Assembly (NCBI GenBank): GCA_015680685.1
Contig: MNCI01034664.1
Coordinates: forward strand, 955,642-1,017,641
Source: Gnetum montanum
Taxonomy: Eukaryota; Streptophyta; Gnetopsida; Gnetales; Gnetaceae
Length of the DNA: 62,000 bases
Reading direction: 5' to 3'
The notes under the pieces are model-generated. The model was not told the DNA's origin. It searched no databases and worked only from the letters and a program-made list of their open reading frames with translations. The translations under genes and the position numbers were made by a program. Shown one piece after another: positions 48,594 through 58,147 of this stretch. How positions within the stretch are numbered: the stretch's first letter is position 1; each line of letters starts with the position of its first letter.

Positions 48594-49393
48594 AATTGCT
48601 TTGTCATGTATGGTTTAGTCCAGAGTGAGGTGTATGATAGTGCTACTCCTAGAGGCAATGGAAAATAACTCTTTTTTAAGCTAAGAGGGAGTGGGAGAAG
48701 AGAATCTAAGCTAGCCTAAGTGAGATGATCATCCATCCTTAATCATCTGCACACATCTTGGACCTCGTGTACTACTTCTGGGATTACCAAGCGTATATTA
48801 CTTGAGCGCTCCTAGATACACTACTAGGTTACCAAGTAGTCACACTTAAATGCTTGTGATTAAGTCATACTCATTTTGCGTTTAATAACAAGGATAGTAA
48901 AGGAAGGTAAAAATAATAATTAAGAAAGCAATAAATAACAATAATAATTAAGCAATTAAAACTAAGTGAATGCTACAATGATGGAGTAATCTTGACCTTT
49001 ATTGCTGGTCATGTGCGTGTCCAAGTACGTTACACTCGAATAAAGGTTCCGTACAATTACAATCATCACACTATGGGCATGCACTAGGGAAAGAGTTGAG
49101 ATAAACTAAAAATGAACAAAAAAGACTCTATTCTAACACTAACTTACTCTAACACTAAAACTTACTCTTTCCTATGTGCCCAAATGTGGTATTTATAGGC
49201 TTACACAAGAACCATGATATCGCGTATCCAATATCATTAGCTAGGCCATGATATCGAGGGTCCGATGTCAAGGGTCTAATGTCAAGGATCCGATGTCAAG
49301 GGTCCAACGTCAAGGGTCCAATGTCAAGGGTCCAACGTCAAGGGTCCAATGTCAAGGGTTCGATATCAACACCTAACAAACCATGATTCATCA
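48594..49393 (-). repeat. Solo LTR A3, part 2
   Basis: It continues family A LTR exactly where 40268 stopped and ends ATTCATCA at 49393. It is followed by ACCAT (49394-49398), matching 40119-40123: a perfect duplication for A3. Without B the LTR is about 945 bp. The excess over A1 is largely the minisatellite at 49249-49372. Confidence 0.85.
49249..49372. repeat. 14-bp minisatellite inside LTR A3
   Basis: Eight to nine units of gatgtcaagggtcc (variants aacgtc, aatgtc, gatatc) lie in the U3 of A3. The outer units keep GATATC, so the array appears to have grown from the GATATC palindrome region found in the other family A LTRs. Confidence 0.85.
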
Positions 49394-49398
49394 ACCAT

Positions 49399-49561
49399 GT
49401 TGTGGGCACTTATTGACTATTATTAAGAATCAAGAAATGAAACTACAAGAAGCTAGCTACCTATTGCATTTATAATATTATAAATGTAGAATGTGGATAG
49501 TATGTATACGCAAAATTAACCACTTTGATATTGCATGTAGGCCTACAATATCATAGGTCAT
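49399..49561 (-). repeat. 5' LTR of element E, part 2 (U3 end)
   Basis: After the ACCAT duplication there is a TATA-like tataatattataaat block. Then comes gatattgcatgtaggcctac and caatatcatagg, a decayed version of the GATATC palindrome pair at the U3 start of B (gtaggccgcaatatcgcg). The element E boundary is placed at about 49561, uncertain by a few bases. Confidence 0.55.
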
Positions 49562-50220
49562 AGATGCATATACAACCAACCGAAATTGCTTATTCAATGT
49601 TCATCGTAGAAATCATACAAAGACAAGTGGATTAGGAACAAGTAAATACTTTTGAAGATTAAGGAATAATTAAGGCAATCAATCATGGGCAAGAATGTCT
49701 TTGATAAATCATATAGATGATGTAAAGTAAGGTCAGCAAATGACTAGGTTTATAATGCACCGTGAAAAGTAAGGTCAGCAAATGAATGGGTTTATAATGC
49801 ACCGTGGAAAGTAAGGTTAGGGTATCAAAATTCTAGTGTGGCTTTGTTCACATGAGAGGTATGTCCTAAAGATGTAGCATCATATCCTACACAAACAAGT
49901 GGATTAGGATGAAGAAATGAATATTAAAATAGAGTGATAACTAAGGCAATGGTGAGGATCTATTTAATGGATGATTTAAATGACACTTCAAAGAAAGGAT
50001 ATTAATCCTAGTTTGTCATTCACAGGCATGTGCAGGTTTGGAACCTATGTAGTTCATAGGGACGAAGATGATCATGTCAAGAACACAATATGGACATCAC
50101 TCTCTCATACACAAGCAAATGGGTTTTGTAATGCACCATCTTATAATCAAAAGATATATTGTTGTCGCTCAAGAAAAATGAAACAAAAACTTCTCATAAT
50201 CCAAAGTTAGATTGTTGTTG
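49562..50220 (+). repeat. Direct repeats in non-coding or decayed LINE sequence
   Basis: A unit of about 42 bp (aaagtaaggtcagcaaatga, tttataatgcaccgtg) occurs twice in tandem at about 49725-49812. A larger repeat begins caagtggattagga at about 49624 and again near 49894. It may belong to the LINE whose RT fragment follows. No open frame of note. Confidence 0.5.
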
Positions 50221-50760
50221 ATAGTACCTTAAAGTCTCATTTTGGTAGCATTATTTGGGAGAGTTGAATTTGCCTGTAATTATAATTTTTTTCTTGGAGA
50301 AAAAAAGGCTTGATATATGTGAATATTATAAATATTTGGGAGGTGAATTTTCCAGTAATTATAGTTGGAATATCCTTATTGCTCAAAGGGTTTTAAGTGG
50401 TATGCGAGCTTTATTTGCTTTAAGAAACAAATTTTGGCATAGGAGATTAGAAGGAAAGTTTTTTGTAGTCTTATCCAACCTATATTATCATATGGATGTG
50501 TTGCTTATGTGAATTTCAAGTGAAAATGCAAACTTCTTATGATATCTTACTTTTAGAAATAAATTTGCTTCCTCTTGAATTTGAAGCCCTTTGTCAATTT
50601 ATTGTTCATACTCAAAAGTTGAGTCACATGGAGGAAATTAATTATGCTAAGGAGATAATGAATGCTACACAAGAAAATGGATGGTTGCATCAAGGAAAAT
50701 TATAGCTTCTGTCATGGAATATTGTTATATAGGATCTTCCTTTAAACAAAAGGAAAATCC
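50221..50760 (+). pseudogene. LINE (non-LTR) reverse transcriptase C-terminal fragment
   Basis: At about 50315-50460 the frame gives YKYLGGEFSSNYSWN, then GMRALFALRNKFW. This is the YLG...SW...G...RA..ALRN block at the end of plant LINE reverse transcriptases. After a frameshift near 50500, LLLEINLLPLEFEALCQFI (about 50540) and a Q/E-rich tail follow. Only this 3' part of an RT is visible. Dead by frameshifts. Confidence 0.6.
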
Positions 50761-51300
50761 GTTATGATTTCCAAGACCCAATAAAAATTTCCAGTTTAAA
50801 ATTTCTGTAATATGTCCCAAAGAAATATTAAACACAAGCATTCTATCAAGAAAGTGTTACGACCTATAAAAAGCTTGGCTAAATTATGGTACCCAAGTTT
50901 TCGTCTAACTCGTTGCCAGAATCACTTATGGCTTCATTTCAACCCTTGCTTTCTACGATAAGATGGTATGACTCATATCACTCTACTTCGCCAATTAAAA
51001 GCATAGTTATGGTATGCACATGGGCTAGCCGTCTAACTCATTTCGTGCTTTTATACCTTAATATAGCCCTCAAGCGATGTGCAGTGTTTCTAAACTTGGA
51101 ATTTTATATTCAGTTTCAAGGCCCTACCATGTTCGCTGCGCTGAAAAACGTGTCCAAACGTTGAAATATAAAAAGTTATTTAATGTGTCGAATCGTCCTG
51201 TATATTGGGTTGGATGGCATTTGGAGCTTCTACACTGCTGGCGGTCTTATCTTATGTGCTAGCTTCCTGCTGCAAAGCAGACAAGGATGGGTCCAAATTG
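50761..51300 (+). other. Unassigned sequence after the LINE fragment
   Basis: Short open frames exist (for example 50886-51164) but show no domain I recognise. CpG starts to appear more often. It could be the transition from repeat to low-copy DNA. Confidence 0.3.
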
Positions 51301-52869
51301 TTTTCACTTTTTTTAGTTTTTCAGTCACCAGGCATTTCATTTTTCAAAAATAGGCCAAATAACTTGGAGGTGATAGCATAACCCTTACCTACTTTCTCAT
51401 GTAGTCCATTGATGTGTTCTCGTAACCAGAAGGGTCCCATCACAAGGGTACTTTAATGCTGCCATACCTGTGAACCGAGACAAGAATAAAACCCACAATC
51501 TCAAATAACGTATGAGTGGCCTATGCCGTTAATACAATGACCCGAAATTTTCTTAAAAGCATACAACTGGCGTAACATGCATGCATTCCATCTTCTTAAA
51601 AGAGCTTGGTTCGCCGATGCCATAAATGGTGGCTACCTTGCAGCATTGGCATTGTCACCTAAATATTTCATGGATGGAACCCTGGGGACAAGCTCTCGTG
51701 AAACTTCAGCCTAAAACAATTTGGATTTGCCGTTTACAGCAACATACGTACCCGTATTCTGGGTTGTGGTTTTCAAACTGGTCATCCTGAAACAACTGCA
51801 CTGGTAAAATTATGGAGTTACCAGAACCTTAACAGACAACTTATGATTGACCTAAGCTGCTTCTAGCCAAGGGAGGGTTGGCTGGCTGGCAACCACTTGC
51901 GAGATCATAGGAACGATCAATCAAAAAATTAACGCCATCAGCGGTACCTGCTGCTGCTTCGGCGATGGGATGGCCTGAAATCGGTGGAAGACCAGACAAT
52001 GCGGGCGAATTGAAAGCGGGTTCATGAATTGGAATTTGGAAGATACGTCCACGAAAAGAAAATCCAAACAAAGCAACCAGCGATGTAGAAACATCTCACA
52101 AACATCGGCGCATCACGTGGATGAGCAACCAAAATGAAATGTTCTATTTCTGTGCCATGCTTCTGGACTACCACTAAAGTAAATAACAGCAGCATCATGA
52201 ATCGTTTTTTGAATTTTTTGGCATCACCCCCACTGTCAGGATTCAGCAATCAATCAGCCAGAAAGACGGCAAGGGCTTTGCATTCATCTTTATCTCCTTC
52301 GATACGGTCAACCCGCGGCCACGCCTAATCAAGGGGCGGGCCCCGTCCTTTTTGAAAGGAATCGGTGTTTATCATAGATCGCCATTAAAATATACAAAAC
52401 ACAAGCGTCTCGTCTCTGGTGGAAGCCTTAAAAACTTTCATTATCAAGGCAAATCCAAATGTCATGTCTAATTCAGTGTACAGAGCGATCTGGCTGGCCA
52501 TTTCATATGATGTGCGGGAAGCGGGGCCACGAGTTTTGAAATCCCATGCCCTGCGAAATCTGGGCCGTAAACTGTTGCATTTGGACGCTTTCTGTTTCTT
52601 GCTTTTCCTGACTTGACTGGTTTTTTGCGCGTACGTGTGACAGATGAGATGTGTGCGCCAGGAATCGTGCGTACCCATAACACTGCACTCCTGCTCCGGA
52701 CAGTCATAAGCATGACCATGACCATCCACCCCACGAAAGAGCAAGCATCAACTGGAATGAATGAATGGACGATAACCTAGTAACTCATGTTGTTGTTCTT
52801 GTTGGAGATCACAGAGCATTGTTAGAATATTCTCATTTTAGGAAGCAGCTGCAAAAGTGTAGCAAAGTG
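51301..52869. other. Low-copy, CpG-retaining region upstream of the SAUR gene
   Basis: The composition changes sharply. CpG is frequent (for example 51840-52400, with ggggcgggccccg at 52331-52343), in contrast to the CpG-poor repeats on both sides. No second gene is convincing; the open frames at 51841-52249 and 52385-52744 lack any family likeness. An inverted auxin-element core (gagaca) at about 51478 is too far from the gene to interpret. Confidence 0.5.
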
Positions 52870-52880
52870 TTAAATAATTT
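52870..52880 (+). promoter_or_regulatory. Possible TATA box of the SAUR gene
   Basis: The sequence ttaaataattt lies about 50 bp before the ATG. It would leave a very short leader. SAUR leaders are often short, but this is only a weak TATA match. Confidence 0.3.
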
Positions 52881-52925
52881 CTCTCCTGGTTTGAATTCGC
52901 TCTGACACAGTTTCAGTAAGGAAAT

Positions 52926-53381
52926 ATGGGCAAACTCGGGGCGAAGCTGTTAAGAAGGTGGAGCAGCCTTAGACTAGGGAGGCCAAGCATAACAATGGCC
53001 AAGGAGGAGGAGGAGGAGGACGAGAATGAGCAAGAGCAGGAAAAGGAAATGAATGTGCGGAGGCCGTCGGGGCTGGTGGCCATGGATGACCCTGATTATG
53101 ATGAAAGTGTCAAAGTGCAGGTGCCTCAGGGCTTCACTATGGTGTACGTGGGAAAATGTCGCAGAAGATTTCTGATAAAGTCACAGTACGTGCAGCATCC
53201 ATTGTTGGCTCAGTTAACACAGCGGCAGCGGCAGCGGCAGCCCCATAATGATGGTGCTGCAGTGTTGCTTTCGTGCGAGGTTGTGCTGTTTCAGTATCTG
53301 GTGTGGATGCTGGAAACCTCCGACCCACAATCCGAATCGCTTCAGAAGCCTGACTTTGCCCATTTGTATGCCTCCGATTAG
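52926..53381 (+). CDS. SAUR-family (small auxin up RNA) protein
   Basis: This intron-less frame encodes 151 residues, the usual SAUR layout. An in-frame TAA nine bases upstream (52917-52919) and the context AAATATGGGC support this ATG; a second Met is at residue 24. A basic N-terminus (KLLRRWSSLRLGR) is followed by an acidic Glu tract (27-41). The SAUR domain at about 62-130 has VPQGFTMVYVGK, RRRFLIKSQYVQHPLL and VLLSCEVVLFQYLVWMLE. The middle, usually an acidic EEFGF segment, is replaced by RQRQRQ encoded by a cggcag repeat. SAURs are auxin-induced, many inhibiting PP2C.D phosphatases to promote cell expansion; whether this diverged one does is unknown. No disabling change is seen. Confidence 0.88.
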   Translation: MGKLGAKLLRRWSSLRLGRPSITMAKEEEEEDENEQEQEKEMNVRRPSGLVAMDDPDYDESVKVQVPQGFTMVYVGKCRRRFLIKSQYVQHPLLAQLTQRQRQRQPHNDGAAVLLSCEVVLFQYLVWMLETSDPQSESLQKPDFAHLYASD

Positions 53382-53408
53382 AAAACAAACACGTACACAT
53401 ATTGATTA

Positions 53409-53440
53409 GGATGCGCAAAGTTCATAGTACGGAGTATGAA
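53409..53440 (+). promoter_or_regulatory. Possible DST mRNA-instability element in the SAUR 3' UTR
   Basis: GGA at 53409, CATAG at 53423-53427 and GTA at 53434 lie 28-55 bases after the stop. That order and rough spacing resemble the DST element (GGA, ATAGAT, GTA) known from SAUR 3' UTRs, but the central ATAGAT is incomplete (ATAGTA). The segment ttcata...tatgaa could also form a small hairpin. Confidence 0.35.
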
Positions 53441-54180
53441 CGTATAATAAGATGTAAGTGGCACACCAACGTGGTGTGCAGATTTCCTCCGTTTCAGCAA
53501 GCGGTAAGCAATAAGTGTAATTTTTGCATTCTAAAGTGTATTTTGCGTTCTTAGAGAATGGTACTTGAAGCTAGGGCGATCTTTTTCATTTCATGGAACC
53601 GTAAGCTTTTGCTAAAGTTTCGGTAGCGCGTGTTCACGGTTCAGAAACACTTCTGAAACACCAACCAAAAATTTTGATTTTAAAACGCAGTTCTGTTTTA
53701 TCTTCATTCTACTTCTCTGTTGTTTACGGAAATTTAGTGGCGATTTCCTTGTTGCCTTTGACATTGGTATCATGAAAAACAATGTTGCTATGCTTAGTTA
53801 CAAGGGTTGAGTTTAATATTTGAATATTTCATTGAACGAGAAAGCAAGCTGTGTCTACTGCTGGTAGAACAGTGTTATGTGTTTGTGGGTCCTGAGGCCT
53901 GGCCTTGTGGCATTGCCAAATGCCCGTGGCATATATATTCAGTTATTCACACATGTACATAGAGCTTATTACTGATTAAGCATTCTCTGGTGTGTTCTTG
54001 ATAAACAACATTGAACTCGAATGCATCTGTCCAGAAGCATCTATCTATGATAAACTTTTAATACTTTTACGCGATATCGAACATTCGCGCTTTTTCCCAG
54101 GAGAACGTAAAAAATTTTGCACGTGGTTACACTATAACGGTGGGCTGGTTGTTGGACCTTTGAGGTAGGAGAACCTCCAA
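53441..54180 (+). other. Downstream flank of the SAUR gene, no gene seen
   Basis: AATAA-like signals at about 53446 and 53510 could serve for polyadenylation. CpG is present but thins out. I see no further coding sequence. Confidence 0.4.
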
Positions 54181-54189
54181 ATTAATAAA

Positions 54190-54663
54190 AACAAAATGTT
54201 TAACTGCTTTGGGATTGTCTTTTAGATTTTCATCTTACAATCAATTCTGAAAAACCTTTTCTCTGGATGAGGAAATTGGGCATTTTATGAAAAGATTAAC
54301 ATTAGGTGAAGAGAGAGCAAGCCCCCACCCTATCAATAGAATCAACATTATCAAAAGATATTATCTCCATATCTTGACCAATAGCTGCAAACAAATTATT
54401 AGTAGTTAGATATCTTGAACATGTTGTTCATTTTGAAAATTTGACATATAATTGCCAATAGATAGATTTTCTCAAAGTTTTTTATTATGAAGAATTAGTT
54501 GAAAGCCATCTAAATCAACAATAGGATTATGTGAAACCTAAGTAACACTTATGCAATTTGATTACTAGCATGCATTATCTATGTTTGGAATATATTTTCA
54601 AGGTAGCATGGGGCTAGTATGGGAATTTGAATTTCTTAACATGATATGTCAAATGTGAGCTAA
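54190..54663. repeat. Fragment of a dispersed repeat and foldback-element flank
   Basis: The part at 54220-54300 (tagattttcatcttacaat, aaaaaccttttctctggatg) resembles 60890-60950 (agttttcatctttacaacta, aaaaccttccctgtggggta), so both come from one repeat family. The end (about 54640-54668) is the left flank of the foldback element and matches the tandem repeat at 57320-57345. Confidence 0.4.
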
Positions 54664-54668
54664 CCTAT

Positions 54669-55190
54669 TGTTGAGGCGTAAATTTTGGAGAGGCCACTTG
54701 TGAAAACTCGTTTTAGGAGACTATTGCCTAGGGCGTCTCCATATGGGTACGGAAACCCAGGAATAGTCTCAACTAGAAAGGGCTATGTGACAAAAACAAT
54801 AATAATAATATTTTAAACAAAATATTAAAAGTTTTAAATTTAATAAAAATATTGAAAAGTCAAATAATTCGTACAATTTAAAAGAGTACAATAAATAATT
54901 CAAAATAAAATGCAAATAATAATATTGAAAACTGTAAAAGTTATCTACCACCGTGGCTGCTTCTGCGCTTGGAGATGGTAGAGAGAAAAATCTATCCTGT
55001 TGTTTGAAAGCAAATAAATAAAAAACAAAATTATGTTAATGCTATTTGTGTTGCCTGTGCATACAACCTGTCTCTACCAGGTTTTTGTTTATAGGCAGAA
55101 AGAAAGACTTCTATCGACACCCCTCACAATGTTCGTGTTGGCACCGCCGATGTTGGGCGTTGGTCTCTACCGTGTGGGCAAAAAAAAAAA
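54669..55190 (+). repeat. Left inverted arm of the foldback element
   Basis: About 522 bp. It contains a T/A-rich block that encodes accidental look-alike 60-residue frames in both arms (54769-54951 on the minus strand and 56892-57074 on the plus strand). That mirrored pair first reveals the inversion. Confidence 0.85.
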
Positions 55191-56651
55191 TTGAGGACCA
55201 TGTTAGTTGGCAGTGTAACAAGTTCTTAAGTGTGATGCGGTCCGACAACAATCCTCACCCTAACCTTCGTTTTCCTTTTTAAATTTAAGTTTTTCAAAAG
55301 AAAAAAAAAACCAAGGAAAAATTTGAAAGTTGTGGCTTACTATGATCTAACATGAGCTTTAGCTCATCCTCCTCATTAAGTTTTGTATAAGTCACTTGCT
55401 CAAAATAGTCTGCATACTTTTACTGTTACCTTGTGAGAATATTAAGAATGAGAGCTTAAGCATATATCTACATATATATATAATTATACATATATATCTA
55501 TAGATCTTAGTTAAAATAACAATAAATTATATATTTAGATTTTAATGGTTGTTTGGATGGCCTATGTCGGTGTCTCTTTCGATTATTTGGTTATTTTGAT
55601 CATGTTTAGAACATTATAGTTCACTTTCAAGTTTGCATTTCTTGTTTTATGTTATTTTTGTTTTCCCATCTGTTGCATTTTCATTCAAAATTTTATGATC
55701 ATTGCACTTGCATGCAATTTGTAGTTTGGGGGCTAAGTGTTGAGGTCAACCTCACCCATGTTAGGCATGGGGCCATTATCAATGCACATGTAGGAAATTA
55801 TAGTTGCAAAGTAGTCAAAATGCACAAATCAAATTCATAGAAATTCAACAAATGCTATACTGGTTTTATGTAAAAAGAAAAATATATACAATAGGTCCTC
55901 AACCACACATAAATAAAATAAAATAAAAATTATGAATTTCAATTGCTAAATGAGCAAGCACTACATCAGCAAATGATAAATAGTGCACCACATGCTTTGC
56001 ACAGACCTCTAAAAGATGGCCTCAATGTAACCTATCAATCATGTTGTTGGTACTAATTGCCCCTTGCAGAGAGAAAGTGATATAAAGGAATTTCATTTAG
56101 AAAAGAAAAGAAATAAAATCAAGAAAAAAATAAGCCACCTGAAAAATGCCAACAAAATAACATATTTTTAAATTATAAAACATGTTATTGACTACATAAT
56201 TTGTGCAAGTCTAATGAATTGATTTTTATATATATTTTTTTTAAAAAAAAAGAATTACATATTTACAAACGTTTGTTAAAACATTTGTAACAGTGATGCA
56301 ATGTGTGGATGGCGAATGACAGTTTAGGGTTAGGGTTTCTCCCGCAGGTCACTATTTACAACGGAGCCAGCCAAAGCCAAAGAGGTGGGGGGCGGAGCCA
56401 GAGTTTGCAACAACCATTTTCTATTCTGCAGCCAACAAGGTGGGGCACCAATCAAGGCCTTCACTCGCTCTAGTAGTGCCTTTCGGTAGCCTTTCTCTAC
56501 GCCACGTACTCCAACAATTGGCACCAGAAACACCGATAGTGGAGGGGCTTTTCGGCAATCTTCTCTCTTCTGCCGACAAGTGGCAAATCTCTCTCTCTCT
56601 CTTCTACAAGCTGGACGAGTAGCAATGCGGGCTTCTCGTCAACCACAGACA
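55191..56651. other. Unique centre of the foldback element
   Basis: AT-rich, with a TA microsatellite at about 55465-55505 and a purine-rich part near 56100-56130. A CT-rich stretch sits next to the right arm (56589-56603). The frame at 55649-55840 has no recognisable family. No transposase, integrase or RT motif. Confidence 0.5.
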
Positions 56652-57178
56652 TTTTTTTTTTTTGCCCACGTGGTAAAGACCAACACCCAACAGCGGTGGT
56701 GCCAACACGGACACCGTGAGGGGTGTTGGTAGAAGTCTTTCTTTCTGCCTATAAACAAAAACCTGGCAGAGACAAGTTGTATGCACAGGCAACACAAATA
56801 GCATTAACATCATTTTGCTCTTTATTTATTTGCTTTCAAACAACAGGATAGATTTTTCTCTCTGCCATCTCTAAGCACAAAAGCAGCCGCGGTGGCAAAT
56901 AACTTTTATAGTTTTCAATATTATTATTTGCATTTTATTTTGAATTATTTATTGTACTCTTTTAAATTGCACAAATTATTTAAATTTTCAATATTTTTAT
57001 TAAATTTAAAACTTTTAATATTTTGTTTAAAATATTATTATTATTGTTTTTGTCACATAGCCCTTTTTAGCTGAGACTATTCTCAGGTTTCCGTATCCAT
57101 ATGGGAGGCGCCCTAGGTGATAGTCTCCTAAAACGAGTTTTCACAAGTGTTCGCATGTCCAAAATTTATGCATCAACA
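56652..57178 (-). repeat. Right inverted arm of the foldback element
   Basis: About 527 bp, the reverse complement of the left arm with scattered substitutions. The arm-arm divergence could date the element, if the arms were identical at insertion. Confidence 0.85.
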
Positions 57179-57183
57179 CCTAT

Positions 57184-57475
57184 TAAGCTACAACTTGTGC
57201 TCTCCATATTATTATATTATTGGTTTGTCATAATCCCTAGGCACTTGGAGTATATAATATAGGATCTCATTTTAGTTGATGCTTCACACAATCCAATACC
57301 TATGTATTGCCTAATATGTTAGGTATGAGCTAACTTGTTAAGCTGCAACTTAGTGTTCTCCATATTATTATATTATTGGTTTGGCATAATCCCCTTGGCA
57401 CCTAGAGTATGTTATATAGGACCTCATTTTATTTGATACTTCACACCCTCCAATACCTATGCCTCATAGCATCCC
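57184..57475 (+). repeat. Tandem duplication of about 155 bp
   Basis: Two copies of taagctacaactt, ctccatattattatattatt, cataatccc and cacaatccaatacctatg run head to tail (about 57184-57320 and 57342-57475). The second copy keeps gagctaacttgttaagctg, an unoccupied version of the foldback insertion site. Confidence 0.8.
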
Positions 57476-57660
57476 AATGAGAATCCAAATACCTATGTGC
57501 TTCAATGAATAAGGATACCTTTATTGAATATGGATACCTAAGTCAAAGCATAATTATGAGATTGAGATTTATAATTTGATAGTATAAATGTACATGGTTT
57601 GTGTTTCATCAAGTAATTTAGGAGGGTATTGGAACCAAAAGAATTTAATCACAAGTACCT
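57476..57660. other. Short AT-rich spacer
   Basis: Simple repeats of the phrase 'tacctatg' and 'ggatacct' occur; nothing coding. Confidence 0.3.
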
Positions 57661-57672
57661 ATACATCAAGTA

Positions 57673-57840
57673 ATGGGGGGAGGGGGTGTGGTTGGTGTTG
57701 AAACCCCAAAAAAAATAATTGAAACATAGGTACACCCCAAGATATATAAAAGTTTATAACTCAGTATTACCTACCAGAATCAAACCCATGACTAGGAGTT
57801 TCCAAATCATGTGTCTTATCAATAGCCTAACACTTCATTG
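57673..57840 (-). repeat. tRNA-derived SINE copy 1
   Basis: On the minus strand it reads TTAGGCTATTGATAAGAC (A box-like), then GGGTTTGATTCTGG (B box-like), an AT-rich body, and then a tail CAACACCAACCACACCCCC that ends in a C-rich run. A and B box order and spacing fit a tRNA-like pol III promoter. Confidence 0.6.
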
Positions 57841-57844
57841 TTTT

Positions 57845-57945
57845 TATACCTTAAGTATAATTTGAACTAGAAATCTCTTATCGAATTAGCAATCAATCAC
57901 TTGTCTAGTAAGATAATGAGTTAACCACTTGAGCCACCTATTATT
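57845..57945 (-). repeat. Second tRNA-like repeat
   Basis: The minus strand reads GGTGGCTCAAGTGGTTAACTC (A box-like, Ser/Leu type) and CTAGTTCAAATTATAC (B box-like). A truncated relative seems to lie at about 58310-58368. Likely a different SINE head or a tRNA pseudogene. Confidence 0.4.
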
Positions 57946-57960
57946 AGCAAATTGTAAAAA

Positions 57961-58108
57961 TTAGGTGTTAGCCTAGTGGTAAGACACTTGATTTGGAAGC
58001 TCTAAGTCATGGGCAATGTTAAGTTATATAAAGGTCTAATTGGACTATATATCTTAGAGTGTACCTATGTTTCACTTATTTTGGATTCCAACACCACCAC
58101 ACCCCCAC

Positions 58109-58147
<39 letters not shown>

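Larger units (their letters stand above)
4248..49561 (-). mobile_element. Element E: ancient minus-strand Athila-like element hosting all other insertions
   Basis: Reconstructed from blocks collinear with element B when the insertions are skipped. They are the 5' LTR (39425-40123, 49399-49561), PBS (39402-39423), gag start (39295), gag (39023-39292, about 32690-33260, 15148-16092), gag end and protease (10480-12279), RT/RNase H (9150-10480) and integrase (8190-9150, 4253-4694). Each junction coincides with an independently recognised insertion, most with 5-bp duplications. The 3' LTR is not visible. Every coding block is broken by stops and frameshifts, so E is the oldest layer. The collinearity was judged by eye. 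Confidence 0.75.
54669..57178. mobile_element. 2.5-kb foldback element with long inverted arms and 5-bp duplication
   Basis: It starts TGTTGAGGCGTAAATTTTGG and ends CCAAAATTTATGCATCAACA, inside CCTAT (54664-54668) and CCTAT (57179-57183). The arms 54669-55190 and 56652-57178 are inverted copies, similar along their whole length by eye, each ending inward at an A/T tract (gggcaaaaaaaaaaa). The centre of about 1.45 kb has TA-rich microsatellites and no transposase. The neighbouring tandem copy (57320-57345) preserves the empty site. TG...CA ends and a 5-bp duplication point to a retroviral-type integrase; long inverted arms point to a foldback element. Class unresolved. Confidence 0.8.

Noticed and set aside
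49249-49372. Regular short repeats that could suggest a CRISPR-like array
   Set aside because: Units of 14 bp without spacers, in a plant LTR. It is a minisatellite.
52385-52744. 119-residue minus-strand frame upstream of the SAUR gene
   Set aside because: No recognisable domain, and it overlaps other frames in the same CpG-rich DNA. Long frames are expected by chance where GC is higher. It could be a real small gene but nothing supports it.
53137-53418. Minus-strand frame overlapping the SAUR gene
   Set aside because: It is the shadow of the SAUR coding strand and shows no protein family features.
56325-56337. Telomere-like tttagggttaggg
   Set aside because: It is less than two units long, too short to be an interstitial telomere tract.
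54769-57074. Two similar 60-residue Tyr/Leu-rich frames on opposite strands
   Set aside because: They lie in AT-rich sequence of the inverted arms and mirror each other because of the inversion. No coding signal.
54669-57178. Mutator, hAT or CACTA transposon for the inverted-arm element
   Set aside because: The duplication is 5 bp rather than 9, 8 or 3, the ends are TG...CA, and no transposase is visible.
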